Source: Nitrincola alkalilacustris (lineage in GTDB: Bacteria; Pseudomonadota; Gammaproteobacteria; Pseudomonadales; Balneatricaceae). From it: 64,000 bases of DNA. Below are positions 48,140-59,095 of the stretch, one piece after another. Position numbers and translations under genes: made by a program. Below the pieces are notes generated by a model. It did no database searches, was not told where the DNA came from, and saw only the letters and a list, made by a program, of their open reading frames with translations. The stretch lies in the NCBI RefSeq assembly GCF_008973755.1, contig NZ_WBOM01000002.1:186001-250000 (forward strand), in the 5' to 3' direction. Every line of letters starts with the position of its first letter. The stretch's first letter is position 1.

Positions 48140-48784
48140 TCAGGCCCAGCTTTCGATATGTGCGCTGTTGATCAGCAGGCGGATAAGATCCGAACGGGTA
48201 ATGATACCCTGCAACCTGTCCTTGGCATCTATCACTGGAATGGCGGTGACAGGGTAGTTGACGAAAATGGTCGCAATCTGAGGCAGCTCAGTCTCAGGTG
48301 CTGCCACGATCATGCGTTTCTGGAAAGTCACGGCAATGGTGACTGTCGAATCCGTGCCATGATCCATGATCTCCTGGCGGGTTATCAGGCCCAGTGCTCT
48401 GTCCTCATCAGCGACAACAACCAGTTGATTTATTTCATGTTCTTCCATCTTTAGCCAGGCCTGGCGCAGGTTGTTCTCCGGTGAGATGGTCTGCACCGGC
48501 GAGGTCATGACCTTGCTGGCCGACAGGATGGGAATAGGTTTGGGCTTGCCGGCCTGCCGGGTTTCCTCATAGGCTTTTCCGGCATCCTTGCTGACAGCCG
48601 GTTGTTTACGGCGTGCCTCCGGGTCTATATGGAAAAAGTTCTCGGCATCATCTGTCAGATGCTCTTCAGAGCCGGGTGTATGACGGGAATGCTTGGGCTC
48701 AGTCAGGCCCTCGACACTGCGATCCTGAAACAGAGATCTCAAGGGTGTCTGTATCCGATATCCATGATCATAGATTGCCAGCAT
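48140..48784 (-). CDS. Tandem CBS-domain protein
   Basis: 214 residues. About 85 charged, probably disordered N-terminal residues, then two CBS domains: VMTSPVQTISPENNLRQAWLKMEEHEINQLVVVAD with GLITRQEIMD, and a second with VTAIPVIDAKDRLQGIITRSDLIRLL. Such pairs bind adenine nucleotides. No effector domain attached. GGCGGAGG lies 7 bases before the ATG. Confidence 0.88.
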   Translation of the reverse strand: MLAIYDHGYRIQTPLRSLFQDRSVEGLTEPKHSRHTPGSEEHLTDDAENFFHIDPEARRKQPAVSKDAGKAYEETRQAGKPKPIPILSASKVMTSPVQTISPENNLRQAWLKMEEHEINQLVVVADEDRALGLITRQEIMDHGTDSTVTIAVTFQKRMIVAAPETELPQIATIFVNYPVTAIPVIDAKDRLQGIITRSDLIRLLINSAHIESWA

Positions 48785-48902
48785 ATTAGCAGCCTCCGCC
48801 TGTTTCTCTAACCTGTATCGGCTATATCAAATTAATCTTAAGCCGAAAAGTGTAAAACGTCTGTTTATTTGATGCTTAAATGATCACAAAGTTTATGCCG
48901 GG

Positions 48903-50918
48903 TCATAATTGATTACGGATAAGCCTTTTGATGATGAAGCGGGCCGGGTGGATCAGTTCGCTGAGAGAACGCTCCAGTGGCAGCGGCTCGTTGCAGATCT
49001 GAGCGGCGAGCAGTTCTGCGCTGATAGGGCAGGTGATCAGGCCTTTTGAACCATGGCCTGCATTGACAAAAAGCCCGTCATGGTAGCTCGCAGGAGTGCT
49101 GAAGCGCCAGTTGGCGTCGTCGCGCAGCTTGGCGTAGTGTTCGATGAACAGTTCGTAAACCGGCGCAGGGCCGACAACCGGCAGGTAGTCGGGTGTAGTA
49201 CAGCGAAAACCGACGCGGCCTTCAGGAAGACTTGCCTGGCTCAGTGCGCCAAAGCCGGGAAGCGCAGCCAGCAGCTTGTCCAGGTTATCCTGCTGATCCC
49301 TGGCTGACAGCTGTATATCCTGCTGATGCAGATTGAAACTGGCACCATAGCAGTAGCGTCCGTGCAGGGCTGGTGAAATATAGCCATCGCCACAGACCAC
49401 TGTCTTGATCCGGGGGAGGTCGGGAGTTGCATCGACATAACTGGTCTGGCCGCGAATCGGTTTCAGGGGCAGGTGGTGCAGTTGTTCAAACGCCGATGCT
49501 TCAGCTGCACCACAGACCACCACGACAGGTGCGCAGTAGTGTGCTCCCCTGGTTGTTTCAAGCATCCATTCATGTTGTACCCCTTGCTTAGTCCGGTTCA
49601 GTGACTGCACCGAGCAATCGGTGATCAGCTCTATCAGCGGATGTTGAAGCAGCCAGTGGCAGAAGGCTGGAGGCGACACCCAGCCAGCCGATGGAAAGAA
49701 CAGGCCGCCCGAACTGACTTCACTGCCGGCAAGGTTGCTGGCAGATGGCTGATCCACCCACTGCACCAGCTCCTGGCTGTAATGACCCAGCGCTATCAAC
49801 TCCCTCTGCCGCTCGGCTTCCTTATCTGTCAGTGCCAGTTGCAGCACACCACACAGATCCACCATATCCGGGTGCGAGTGTAGCAGTGGAGCCAGCAGAC
49901 GTGTGGCCTGTTGAAAGCCTGCCAGATGAAAATCACTGTGTGCAGTGGGGCGGGCCGAGAGTTTGGCATAGAGGGCACCCTGAGGGTTGCCTGATCCGGC
50001 TTGTGCCGGCGCTGAGTGACGCTCGAACACTTTCACACTTATCCCACGCTCAGCCAGAGCACGTGCTGTGGTGGCACCTGCAAGACCCGCACCTATGATG
50101 ATCGCTTCTGCGGGACGTTCAACCGGCTGTGGCTGGCGTGAAAACCAGATTGATCTGGTGGGAGCCTGTCTTGTCGGCTTCTCCATCGGATCAGTCACCA
50201 TCTCGCCGGTCAGCATTTCGAGCTTGGAGCCAAAGCCCGGGGCTTTGTTCAGGTGAAAGCCGACTGTCGCCAGTCCATCCCGTACGTGTCTCGCCACAGT
50301 GAAAGTGGCCAGAGTGGTGCCCGGTTTGCTGAGCCGAGCCATGGTTTGAAACAGCGAGTCATGCCACATGGCAGGATTACGCGACGGGGCAAAACCATCC
50401 AGAAACCAGGCGTCAATGCGGGCATCCAGGGTCGGCAGCATCTCGATCAGATCACCATAGATCAGTGTCAGGTGAATGCGTCCATGATCGAATATCAGTC
50501 GATGGTAACCCTGTTGTGGCAGGGGGTAGCTGGCCAGGAGCTGTTCGCAACCATCTGAAAATTCAGGCCAGCAAGCGTGCAGTCTGCTCAGATCATCACG
50601 TTGAATCGGGTGCTTTTCAAAGGAGATGAAATGTAAAACGGCGCTGTCTGGTGCAGTGTTCAGCCACAGCTCTCTGGTGCATAAAAAGTTCAACCCCGTC
50701 CCGAAACCGGTTTCCGCAATCACGAAACATGACCGCGTCGTCAATACGTGAAAGCGCTCAGCCAGGCGGTTACCGGCAATGAAAACATGGCGCGATTCAT
50801 CGACACCGCCATCGCGATTAAAGTAGATATCATCAAAATCAACAGCCACAGGTACCTGGTTCTGCCAGGTCAGGTTGGCACAGCTCAGCAGTCGGGAGGT
50901 GGCGATGGGCTTTTTCAC
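48903..50918 (-). CDS. mnmC: Bifunctional tRNA wobble-uridine modification enzyme MnmC
   Basis: 671 residues, normal length. N-terminal SAM methyltransferase domain (about 1-250; ETGFGTGLNFL, DAWFLDGFAPSRNPAMW) and C-terminal FAD oxidase domain (GAGLAGATTARALAERG; PASYHDGLFVNAGHGSKGL). Removes the carboxymethyl group from cmnm5(s2)U34 and methylates the resulting nm5 group to mnm5 in tRNA. GTG start with only a weak ribosome site. Confidence 0.95.
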   Translation of the reverse strand: MKKPIATSRLLSCANLTWQNQVPVAVDFDDIYFNRDGGVDESRHVFIAGNRLAERFHVLTTRSCFVIAETGFGTGLNFLCTRELWLNTAPDSAVLHFISFEKHPIQRDDLSRLHACWPEFSDGCEQLLASYPLPQQGYHRLIFDHGRIHLTLIYGDLIEMLPTLDARIDAWFLDGFAPSRNPAMWHDSLFQTMARLSKPGTTLATFTVARHVRDGLATVGFHLNKAPGFGSKLEMLTGEMVTDPMEKPTRQAPTRSIWFSRQPQPVERPAEAIIIGAGLAGATTARALAERGISVKVFERHSAPAQAGSGNPQGALYAKLSARPTAHSDFHLAGFQQATRLLAPLLHSHPDMVDLCGVLQLALTDKEAERQRELIALGHYSQELVQWVDQPSASNLAGSEVSSGGLFFPSAGWVSPPAFCHWLLQHPLIELITDCSVQSLNRTKQGVQHEWMLETTRGAHYCAPVVVVCGAAEASAFEQLHHLPLKPIRGQTSYVDATPDLPRIKTVVCGDGYISPALHGRYCYGASFNLHQQDIQLSARDQQDNLDKLLAALPGFGALSQASLPEGRVGFRCTTPDYLPVVGPAPVYELFIEHYAKLRDDANWRFSTPASYHDGLFVNAGHGSKGLITCPISAELLAAQICNEPLPLERSLSELIHPARFIIKRLIRNQL

Positions 50919-50958
50919 TTATTATCCGGTCAGGTTTTCGAGTCGGCTGTATTATTGT

Positions 50959-51003
50959 CATAACTATTATTGGCATAACTATTTTTTGCATAACGACAGT
51001 CGG
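50959..51003. repeat. Three 15-bp tandem repeats between mnmC and rfaH
   Basis: CATAACTATTATTGG, CATAACTATTTTTTG and CATAACGACAGTCGG start at 50959, 50974 and 50989. AT-rich, located immediately upstream of the proposed rfaH promoter and about 40 bases from the divergent mnmC start. Confidence 0.65.
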
Positions 51004-51005
51004 GC

Positions 51006-51034
51006 TGTAATCGATGCATAGCGCGAAGTATAAT
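51006..51034 (+). promoter_or_regulatory. Possible rfaH promoter
   Basis: A perfect TATAAT (51029-51034) with a poor -35 (TGTAAT at 51006-51011, 17-bp spacer), 52 bases before the rfaH ATG. The weak -35 suggests an activator or UP-like help from the AT-rich repeats just upstream. Confidence 0.45.
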
Positions 51035-51086
51035 GCCAGAAAGGATGATCAGGCTGAAGGTTCAGTTTGGAACAGAGGAAGAGGTA

Positions 51087-51578
51087 ATGACTGAACGGTC
51101 GTGGTATCTGGTGCAATGCAAGGCAGGGCAGACTGGGCGTGCAGATGAAAATCTTCGTAACCAGAACTATGAGTGCTTTCTGCCGATGCTGGAGGTTGAG
51201 CGTATCAAGGGGGGGCGTAGAAAACGTGTCACCGAGCCGCTTTTTCCCGGCTATGTGTTTGTCCATCTCGACAGAGTAGAGGATAACTGGGGGCCGATTC
51301 GTTCAACCCGTGGTGTATCCCGCATCGTCTCTTTCAACGGTATGCCGCTTCCAATCAGTGATGAGATCATTGATGAGCTGGAATCGAGATCCCGTATGTC
51401 AGGTGCGCTTCCTGCAATGCAAAAGGGTGATCGTATCCGTATAACTTCTGGGCCATTCAGAGAGCTGGAGGCGATCTTCGATTCGTTTGATGGAGAGGAG
51501 CGTGTCGTGATTCTGCTTGAACTGCTCCACACCCAGCAGCGTTTGCACCTGCCGATAGAGAGTGTGCTCAAGATATGA
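51087..51578 (+). CDS. rfaH: Transcription antitermination factor RfaH
   Basis: 163 residues, NusG paralogue: NGN domain with WYLVQCKAGQTGRADENLRNQNYECFLP (shown here as family core; key residues WYLVQCK and FLP) and RVTEPLFPGYVFV, then a short C-terminal domain with KGDRIRITSGPF. It lacks NusG length and hallmarks, and the C-terminal domain matches RfaH. RfaH is recruited at ops elements and prevents Rho termination in long surface-polysaccharide operons. ATG 51087 follows AGAGGAAGAGG; an upstream ATG at 51033 lies in the TATAAT. It heads a sugar-nucleotide operon, 10 bases from the next gene. I saw no ops match. Confidence 0.9.
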   Translation: MTERSWYLVQCKAGQTGRADENLRNQNYECFLPMLEVERIKGGRRKRVTEPLFPGYVFVHLDRVEDNWGPIRSTRGVSRIVSFNGMPLPISDEIIDELESRSRMSGALPAMQKGDRIRITSGPFRELEAIFDSFDGEERVVILLELLHTQQRLHLPIESVLKI

Positions 51579-51588
51579 CCGCATCCAG

Positions 51589-52611
51589 ATGAAAGTATTG
51601 ATTACGGGTGTTGCCGGATTTATCGGTTTCCATGTTGCGCGTGCACTGCTCGAAAGAGGGGATGAGGTTGTCGGCATCGATAATCTCAATGATTACTACG
51701 AGGTCTCGCTCAAGCAGGCCCGGCTGAAAGAGCTGCAGCCCTATGGTCTGTTCCGCTTCATCAGAATGGATATTGCTGACCGAGACGAAGTGGCGGCGCT
51801 GTTTGCACGTGAGAAGCCGCAACGGGTGGTGCATCTGGCCGCTCAGGCGGGGGTGCGCTACTCGATCGAAAACCCGCATGCCTATGGTGACAGTAATCTA
51901 ACGGGTTTTCTGACTATCCTCGAAGGCTGTCGCCAGCAACAGGTCGAGCACCTGGTGTTTGCATCCTCCAGCTCAGTCTATGGTGCCAATGAGACCATGC
52001 CCTTCAGTACGGCGGATAACGTAGATCATCCGGTCTCTCTCTATGCGGCAACTAAAAAGGCTAATGAGTTGATGGCCCACAGTTACAGCCATCTTTATGG
52101 GTTACCCACCACCGGGCTACGCTTTTTTACAGTTTATGGTCCCTGGGGGCGCCCCGACATGTCGCCGTTTCTGTTTGTCAGGGCGATTTTGTCCGGGCAG
52201 CCTCTGAAAGTGTTCAATTATGGTCAGCACCGTCGGGATTTCACCTATATTGATGATATCGTAGAGGGTGTGGTTCGTTGTCTTGATCGTATTCCATCCG
52301 GTAATGCCAACTGGTCGGGTATGGTACCCGATCCTGCGAGCAGTCGTGCACCCTGGAAACTGTATAATATCGGTAACAGTCAGCCGGTTGAGCTGCTGAG
52401 GTATATAGAACTTCTTGAGCAGGCACTTGGGCAGAGCACGCAAAAAGAGCTGTTACCGCTACAACCGGGGGATGTCGAACACACCTATGCAGATGTCACC
52501 GAATTGATCCGTGATACGGGCTATGCCCCAAAGGTATCGATCGAGGAGGGTGTCACCCGCTTCGTTGACTGGTATCGCGCTTTTTACACTGATTCAGCTA
52601 AAGGATCTTGA
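51589..52611 (+). CDS. NAD-dependent epimerase, UDP-glucuronate 4-epimerase type
   Basis: 340 residues, extended SDR: ITGVAGFIGFHVARALLERG with the DNLNDYYEVSLKQARL stretch typical of UDP-glucuronate/galacturonate 4-epimerases, SSSSVYG and catalytic Tyr/Lys in SLYAATKKANE. Would interconvert UDP-GlcA and UDP-GalA for surface polysaccharide. ATG 51589 gives MKVLITG, the standard N-terminus. Shares its stop with the next start without gap. Confidence 0.85.
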   Translation: MKVLITGVAGFIGFHVARALLERGDEVVGIDNLNDYYEVSLKQARLKELQPYGLFRFIRMDIADRDEVAALFAREKPQRVVHLAAQAGVRYSIENPHAYGDSNLTGFLTILEGCRQQQVEHLVFASSSSVYGANETMPFSTADNVDHPVSLYAATKKANELMAHSYSHLYGLPTTGLRFFTVYGPWGRPDMSPFLFVRAILSGQPLKVFNYGQHRRDFTYIDDIVEGVVRCLDRIPSGNANWSGMVPDPASSRAPWKLYNIGNSQPVELLRYIELLEQALGQSTQKELLPLQPGDVEHTYADVTELIRDTGYAPKVSIEEGVTRFVDWYRAFYTDSAKGS

Positions 52612-53889
52612 ATGCTGCAACTCCATGAGGTCAGAATCGCCATTATCGGCATGGGTTATGTCGGCCTGCCGTTGGCGGTTGAGTTTGGCAAACAGTTGCC
52701 CACGTTGGGTTTTGATATCAATCAGGCACGGCTTGCCGAGCTGGAGTCTGGACATGATGCCACGCTTGAGGTCACAGATCAGGAGCTGAAGTCGGCCACC
52801 CACCTGACCTTCAGCGCCGACCCGAAAGCAATGAAACGCTGCAATGTGTTCATTGTGACCGTGCCGACCCCGATCAATGACAACAAGCAGCCTGATCTGA
52901 CACCTCTGCTGAAAGCGTCTGAAACCATCGGTGGCGTGTTAAAGCCCGGTGATTTAGTCATTTATGAATCGACTGTTTATCCCGGCGCAACCGAAGAGGA
53001 TTGCGTACCGGTACTGGAGCGTGTGTCCGGTCTGATCTTCAATCAGGATTTCCATGTCGGCTACAGCCCTGAGCGTATCAATCCGGGTGATCGTCTGCAT
53101 CGTGTCACCACGATTAAAAAGGTGACCTCCGGTTCCACACCAGAGGCGGCTGAGCTGGTTGATGCACTGTATCTGACGATCATCACCGCCGGTACCCATA
53201 AGGCGAGCAGCATACGTGTTGCGGAAGCTGCCAAGGTGATCGAGAACACGCAGCGGGATCTGAATATTGCGCTGGTGAATGAGTTGGCGATCATCTTCAA
53301 CCGGTTGGGGATCGATACGCTGGAGGTGCTTGAGGCAGCTGGTACCAAGTGGAATTTCCTGCCCTTCCGGCCAGGGTTGGTGGGCGGTCACTGTATCGGG
53401 GTCGATCCCTATTATCTGACTCATAAGGCGCAGAGTGTCGGCTATATTCCTGACGTGATTCTGGCCGGGCGTCGCATCAACAGCCATATGGGGGCTTATG
53501 TTGCCGGTGAGATGATCAAGGCGATGCTGCGCAAGCGCATCCATGTGCTGGGCAGTCGGATACTGATTCTGGGGCTGGCGTTCAAGGAGAACTGTCCGGA
53601 TCTGCGCAATACCAAAGTGGTGGATATTATTACTGCCTTGAAAGAGTTTGGCGCCGAGGTGGATGTGCATGATCCCTGGGTTTCTGCAGATGAGGCGCAG
53701 GCAGAGTATGGGGTTAAACCAGTCGCTGAACCTGCGCCGGGCATCTATGATGGCATCATTATTGCGGTTGCACATGATACCTTTCGCAATATGGGGGCTG
53801 AAGCGATTCATTCCTATGGTAAGGGGGATCATGTGCTCTATGATCTGAAATATCTCCTCAACAAGGAGCAGGCTGATATTCGTTTATGA
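52612..53889 (+). CDS. tviB: Nucleotide-sugar dehydrogenase, UDP-GlcNAc/GalNAc 6-dehydrogenase type
   Basis: 425 residues of the UDP-glucose dehydrogenase superfamily: NAD motif [30 protein letters not shown], substrate Lys/Asn region [11 protein letters not shown] and catalytic Cys in [16 protein letters not shown]. The last pattern and [10 protein letters not shown] are those of the TviB/VipA/WbpO branch acting on N-acetylated sugars, not plain UDP-glucose dehydrogenase. Product would be a uronic acid for surface polysaccharide. Overlaps the next gene by 4 bp. Confidence 0.87.
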   Translation: MLQLHEVRIAIIGMGYVGLPLAVEFGKQLPTLGFDINQARLAELESGHDATLEVTDQELKSATHLTFSADPKAMKRCNVFIVTVPTPINDNKQPDLTPLLKASETIGGVLKPGDLVIYESTVYPGATEEDCVPVLERVSGLIFNQDFHVGYSPERINPGDRLHRVTTIKKVTSGSTPEAAELVDALYLTIITAGTHKASSIRVAEAAKVIENTQRDLNIALVNELAIIFNRLGIDTLEVLEAAGTKWNFLPFRPGLVGGHCIGVDPYYLTHKAQSVGYIPDVILAGRRINSHMGAYVAGEMIKAMLRKRIHVLGSRILILGLAFKENCPDLRNTKVVDIITALKEFGAEVDVHDPWVSADEAQAEYGVKPVAEPAPGIYDGIIIAVAHDTFRNMGAEAIHSYGKGDHVLYDLKYLLNKEQADIRL

Positions 53890-54857
53890 ATGCGCCAATC
53901 AAGGTGTTGATCACAGGTGCCTCTGGGTATATTGGCACTGCTTTAATGCGCTCTCTTGGTTCAGATCCACGCTTTAACTGCTTTGGAACACTTCGCCAAC
54001 ATACTGCGAGCCAGTCAACTGAAAAGTTTTTTTTGACCGGTGATCTGGATGCGGGTACAGATTGGTCAGGCATCCTGTCGGATGTGGATATTGTGATTCA
54101 TGCCGCTGGCAGAGCTCATGTTATAAATGATCGGGCCGCAGACAGGGCGCTTGCATTTCGCAGAGTGAATGTTGATGCCACACAGACACTGGCCCTGCAG
54201 GCGGCAAAGGCAGGAGTCAAGCGGTTCATTTTTATCAGCAGCATAGGTGTCAATGGTTCATCGACACAGCAGAGCGCTTTTTCCGAGTTGCAGGAGCCAG
54301 CCCCAGAATCCGATTATGCTAGATCGAAACTGGAAGCAGAGCTGCAATTAATGACGCTCTTTTCAGATACCAATACTCAGTGGACAATTATTCGTCCACC
54401 AATGGTCTATTCAGCAAACGCGCCCGGTAATTTCAGACGCTTATTGAAGCTCGCAGCTGCCGGTTTTCCCTTGCCGCTGAAGTCGGTTGATAATCGTCGC
54501 AGCATCATTGCGCTGGAAAATCTGATTGATTTTATTCAGCTGTGTTGTGTTCATCCGGGAGCTGACAATGAAATATTTCTCATTGCTGATGAGTCGCCTG
54601 TATCCACTGCCAGCATGGTGAGCCTGCTCAGGCAAGGTATGAATAAACCGGAAAGACTTTTACCCATTCCAGTCGGATTGCTTTATCTCGGGTCCAGGCT
54701 CGTGAGCAAGCCTCTGCTTTTCAATCAGTTATGCCAGTCTCTGGTCATTGATATATCCAGGGCGCAAGGCAGACTTGGTTGGCGACCGGTTATCTCATGT
54801 GAAGATGCGCTGAAGAAAGCGGGACAAATCTATTTGCAGAATATCTCTACAGCGTGA
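53886..54857 (+). CDS. SDR sugar epimerase/reductase, WbpV-like
   Basis: 323 residues, extended [27 protein letters not shown] and catalytic Tyr/Lys in [11 protein letters not shown]. Resembles WbpV-class enzymes that reduce the 4-keto sugar made by WbpM to UDP-N-acetylquinovosamine or relatives. The pairing with a WbpL-like transferase downstream and a WbpM-like dehydratase at 61.9 kb supports this. Lower G+C and codon use in its 3' half than neighbours suggest horizontal origin of this segment. Confidence 0.8.
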   Translation: MNAPIKVLITGASGYIGTALMRSLGSDPRFNCFGTLRQHTASQSTEKFFLTGDLDAGTDWSGILSDVDIVIHAAGRAHVINDRAADRALAFRRVNVDATQTLALQAAKAGVKRFIFISSIGVNGSSTQQSAFSELQEPAPESDYARSKLEAELQLMTLFSDTNTQWTIIRPPMVYSANAPGNFRRLLKLAAAGFPLPLKSVDNRRSIIALENLIDFIQLCCVHPGADNEIFLIADESPVSTASMVSLLRQGMNKPERLLPIPVGLLYLGSRLVSKPLLFNQLCQSLVIDISRAQGRLGWRPVISCEDALKKAGQIYLQNISTA

Positions 54858-54864
54858 TTGTGGT

Positions 54865-54928
54865 GGAGTTAGCACCCTGAACCAGATGGCCCAGGAGTTA
54901 GCACTCTGACCCTAAACTAAATGGCCCA
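54865..54928. repeat. Imperfect direct repeat, possible insertion-sequence relic
   Basis: GGAGTTAGCACCCTGA with ATGGCCCA (54865-54893) is followed at once by GGAGTTAGCACTCTGA with ATGGCCCA (54894-54928); the second copy has 6 extra bases in the middle. It lies between the WbpV-like and WbpL-like genes. Could be a mobile-element end left behind; I cannot name a family. Confidence 0.6.
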
Positions 54929-54998
54929 CTAGCTACAGAAATTGAATTTATTGTCAATTGTCTGGATAATATGCCGACATTGAATAAAAGGATTAATA

Positions 54999-56919
<1,921 letters not shown>

Positions 56920-56950
56920 TCATTCAGTTGCTATAGTAGAGCGCAGTTTA

Positions 56951-57547
56951 ATGGAAAATCGTTTCCGGTCACAGCGGAGCAGAGTATTGAATAGGTATTT
57001 CAGCCTTCAGGAACATCTTTTGGTCCCAGCGGAACAGGTGGCGTCGCCGAACTTCAATGAGCGTCCAGCCGGAGAGGTCTCACTGCTGGTGATCCATAAT
57101 ATCAGCCTGCCACCGGGCGAGTTCGGTGCAGGCTACATCACGGATCTCTTCTGTAATCGACTTGATCCCGATGCGCATCCCTATTTCGCCGAGATAGCGC
57201 ATCTGCAGGTGTCAGCGCACCTGCTGATCACCCGTACTGGCCGGGTGGTCCAATATGTGCCGTTTGATAAACGTGCCTGGCATGCCGGTGCCTCCTGCTT
57301 TGAGGGGCGGGATAACTGTAACGACTTCTCCATCGGTATCGAACTGGAGGGTACGGATGATACGCCTTACACCTCAGAACAATACGACGTGCTCAGCGTC
57401 GTGACTCGTGCGCTGATGAAGGCCTACCCGGCGATCACACCACAACGCATCACCGGACACTGCGATATCGCGCCCGATCGCAAAACCGACCCCGGCCCCA
57501 TATTTGACTGGCCGCGCTTTATTGGCTCCCTTCAATCGACACTGTGA
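56951..57547 (+). CDS. ampD: 1,6-anhydro-N-acetylmuramyl-L-alanine amidase AmpD
   Basis: Cytosolic zinc amidase of muropeptide recycling. 198 residues; zinc ligands His49 (LLVIHNIS), His in GHCDIAP and Asp in KTDPGPIFDW, with Tyr/Glu region SIGIELEG. In-frame ATG 56909 lies inside nadC; ATG 56951 gives a near-standard length. Loss of AmpD derepresses AmpC beta-lactamase in other species; no ampC or ampR is in the window. Confidence 0.94.
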   Translation: MENRFRSQRSRVLNRYFSLQEHLLVPAEQVASPNFNERPAGEVSLLVIHNISLPPGEFGAGYITDLFCNRLDPDAHPYFAEIAHLQVSAHLLITRTGRVVQYVPFDKRAWHAGASCFEGRDNCNDFSIGIELEGTDDTPYTSEQYDVLSVVTRALMKAYPAITPQRITGHCDIAPDRKTDPGPIFDWPRFIGSLQSTL

Positions 57548-57576
57548 AGAAAAACAAAAGAAGCAAAAGGAAAAGG

Positions 57577-57666
57577 AAAAGGGGTCAGGTACATTTACGA
57601 AAAGGGGTCACAAAAGGGGTCAGGTACATTTACGCAGTACTGCGTAAATGTACCTGACCCCTTTTG
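57577..57666. repeat. Dispersed REP-like repeat cluster with a perfect 56-bp palindrome
   Basis: Forward copy AAAAGGGGTCAGGTACATTT + ACG at 57577-57599, a partial AAAAGGGGTCA at 57600-57610, then a perfect inverted repeat 57611-57666 centred between 57638 and 57639 (CAGT/ACTG), each arm 28 bp. The right flank CCTTTTGCTTTTCC roughly mirrors the left flank. It can fold as a long hairpin after ampD and may act as a bidirectional terminator. Related copies are at 61795 and 63976. Confidence 0.85.
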
Positions 57667-57887
57667 CCTTTTGCTTTTCCTTGTCGTGCCTGGCCTCTCT
57701 TTGGTAAGAAATTCGAACGAGGTTTTTTCGGTCTTAATTTAAATATATTGGGGCATAATATGCCAAAAATTAACGTTTTATACCTATAAATGGCACAAAT
57801 TCGCCTCTCAAATCACGCTATTCTGAATGGCATAAAGGCTGTGATCGGGATCACAGTGCCTGATAACAAGATAAAAGAGAGCCAATC
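57667..57887 (+). promoter_or_regulatory. mdeA upstream region with perfect CRP/Vfr-type site
   Basis: Gene-free stretch. TGTGATCGGGATCACA at 57840-57855 is an exact TGTGA-N6-TCACA palindrome, 32 bases before the mdeA ATG. Its TGAT-N4-ATCA core also resembles an FNR/Dnr half-match. No confident -35/-10 pair is seen; the closeness to the start would suit repression or a promoter upstream of the site. Also present are GGCATAATATGCC (about 57750-57762), an inverted repeat with one central base, and two partial copies (AATGGCAC, AATGGCAT). GAGAG (57875-57879) is the ribosome site. Confidence 0.55.
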
Positions 57888-59090
57888 ATGTCTGCAAAAA
57901 AAGATCTGTCCTTCTCCACCCGTGCCATTCACAGCGGCTACGATGCCCGTGACAGTCAGGGCAGCCTGACGCCACCCCTTTATCTGACCTCCACCTTCTC
58001 CTTTGACAATGTCGAACAGGGTGCCGCACGCTTTGCTGGTGAGGAGTCCGGACACTTCTACAGCCGTATCTCCAATCCGACTCAGGAGTTGCTGGAGACG
58101 CGTCTGGCCGATCTGGAAGAGGGCGAGGCAGCGCTGGCAACAGCATCTGGCATGGGTGCCATCAGTGCTACACTCTGGACATTGCTGTCACCGGGTGATC
58201 GCATCCTGGCTGATATCACGCTCTATGGCTGCACCTTTGCTTTCTTTCGCCATGCGCTGGAGCGATTCGGGATCGAGATCGAGTTTGTCGACTGTACCGA
58301 TCTCAAGGCTGTCTCTGCGGCACTGACCCGTAATACCCGTGTCGTTTATTTCGAAACCCCGGTCAATCCGAACATGCGTCTGACCGATATCCGTGCGATC
58401 AGTGATCTGGTGCATGGTTATGATCCCGAGATCAAGGTTATGGTTGATTCCACCTACTGCACACCGGCGCTGCAGAAGCCGCTGACCCTGGGTGCTGATC
58501 TGGTGGTCCATTCCGCGACCAAGTATCTGGGTGGGCATGGTGATCTGATCGCCGGTGCCGTGATCGGCAAGGCTGATCTGATTCAGCGTATCCGTCTTGA
58601 AGGCCTCAAGGATATGACCGGTGCGGTGATTTCGCCCTTTACGGCGTTTCTGGTGATGCGTGGCCTGAAAACACTCGAGCTGCGGATGCAGCGTCACAGC
58701 ATCAGTGCTCAGTGGCTGGCAGAGAAACTGCAGGATCATCAAGCGGTTGAGGTGGTGTATTTCCCCGGCCTGGCATCCAATCCCTATCATGATCTGTGCA
58801 AACAGCAGATGAGTCTGCCCGGCGGCATGATCGCATTTGAACTCAAGGGTGGCTACGCGCAGAGCGTCCGCTTCATGAACAGCCTGCAACTGATCAAACG
58901 TGCGGTCAGCCTGGGTGATGCCGAAACCCTGTGCCAGCATCCGGCGAGCATGACCCACTCCACCTATACTCCAGAGGAGCGTGCCGCGCACGGTATCTCC
59001 GAGAGTCTGATCCGTCTGTCAGTCGGGTTGGAAGATGCTGGTGACATTCTGGCTGATATCGAGCAGGCGCTGAAACAGGCGATGGAGTGA
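57888..59090 (+). CDS. mdeA: L-methionine gamma-lyase
   Basis: PLP enzyme splitting methionine into methanethiol, ammonia and 2-oxobutanoate. 400 residues. Tyr113 and Cys115 in LYGCTFAFF correspond to the diagnostic Tyr/Cys of the Pseudomonas putida enzyme and distinguish it from cystathionine gamma-lyase/synthase; PLP lysine in [21 protein letters not shown] and the active-site Arg region follow the family. Coupled to mdeB: 5 bp between stop and the next ATG. Confidence 0.92.
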   Translation: MSAKKDLSFSTRAIHSGYDARDSQGSLTPPLYLTSTFSFDNVEQGAARFAGEESGHFYSRISNPTQELLETRLADLEEGEAALATASGMGAISATLWTLLSPGDRILADITLYGCTFAFFRHALERFGIEIEFVDCTDLKAVSAALTRNTRVVYFETPVNPNMRLTDIRAISDLVHGYDPEIKVMVDSTYCTPALQKPLTLGADLVVHSATKYLGGHGDLIAGAVIGKADLIQRIRLEGLKDMTGAVISPFTAFLVMRGLKTLELRMQRHSISAQWLAEKLQDHQAVEVVYFPGLASNPYHDLCKQQMSLPGGMIAFELKGGYAQSVRFMNSLQLIKRAVSLGDAETLCQHPASMTHSTYTPEERAAHGISESLIRLSVGLEDAGDILADIEQALKQAME

Positions 59091-59095
59091 TCCCG

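Noticed and set aside
51087-51578. NusG instead of RfaH
   Set aside because: Short length, C-terminal domain wording and polysaccharide-operon context fit RfaH; nusG would be expected beside secE and rplK.
52954-53832. 292-residue minus-strand open frame in the sugar dehydrogenase gene
   Set aside because: Shadow frame over conserved catalytic coding sequence.
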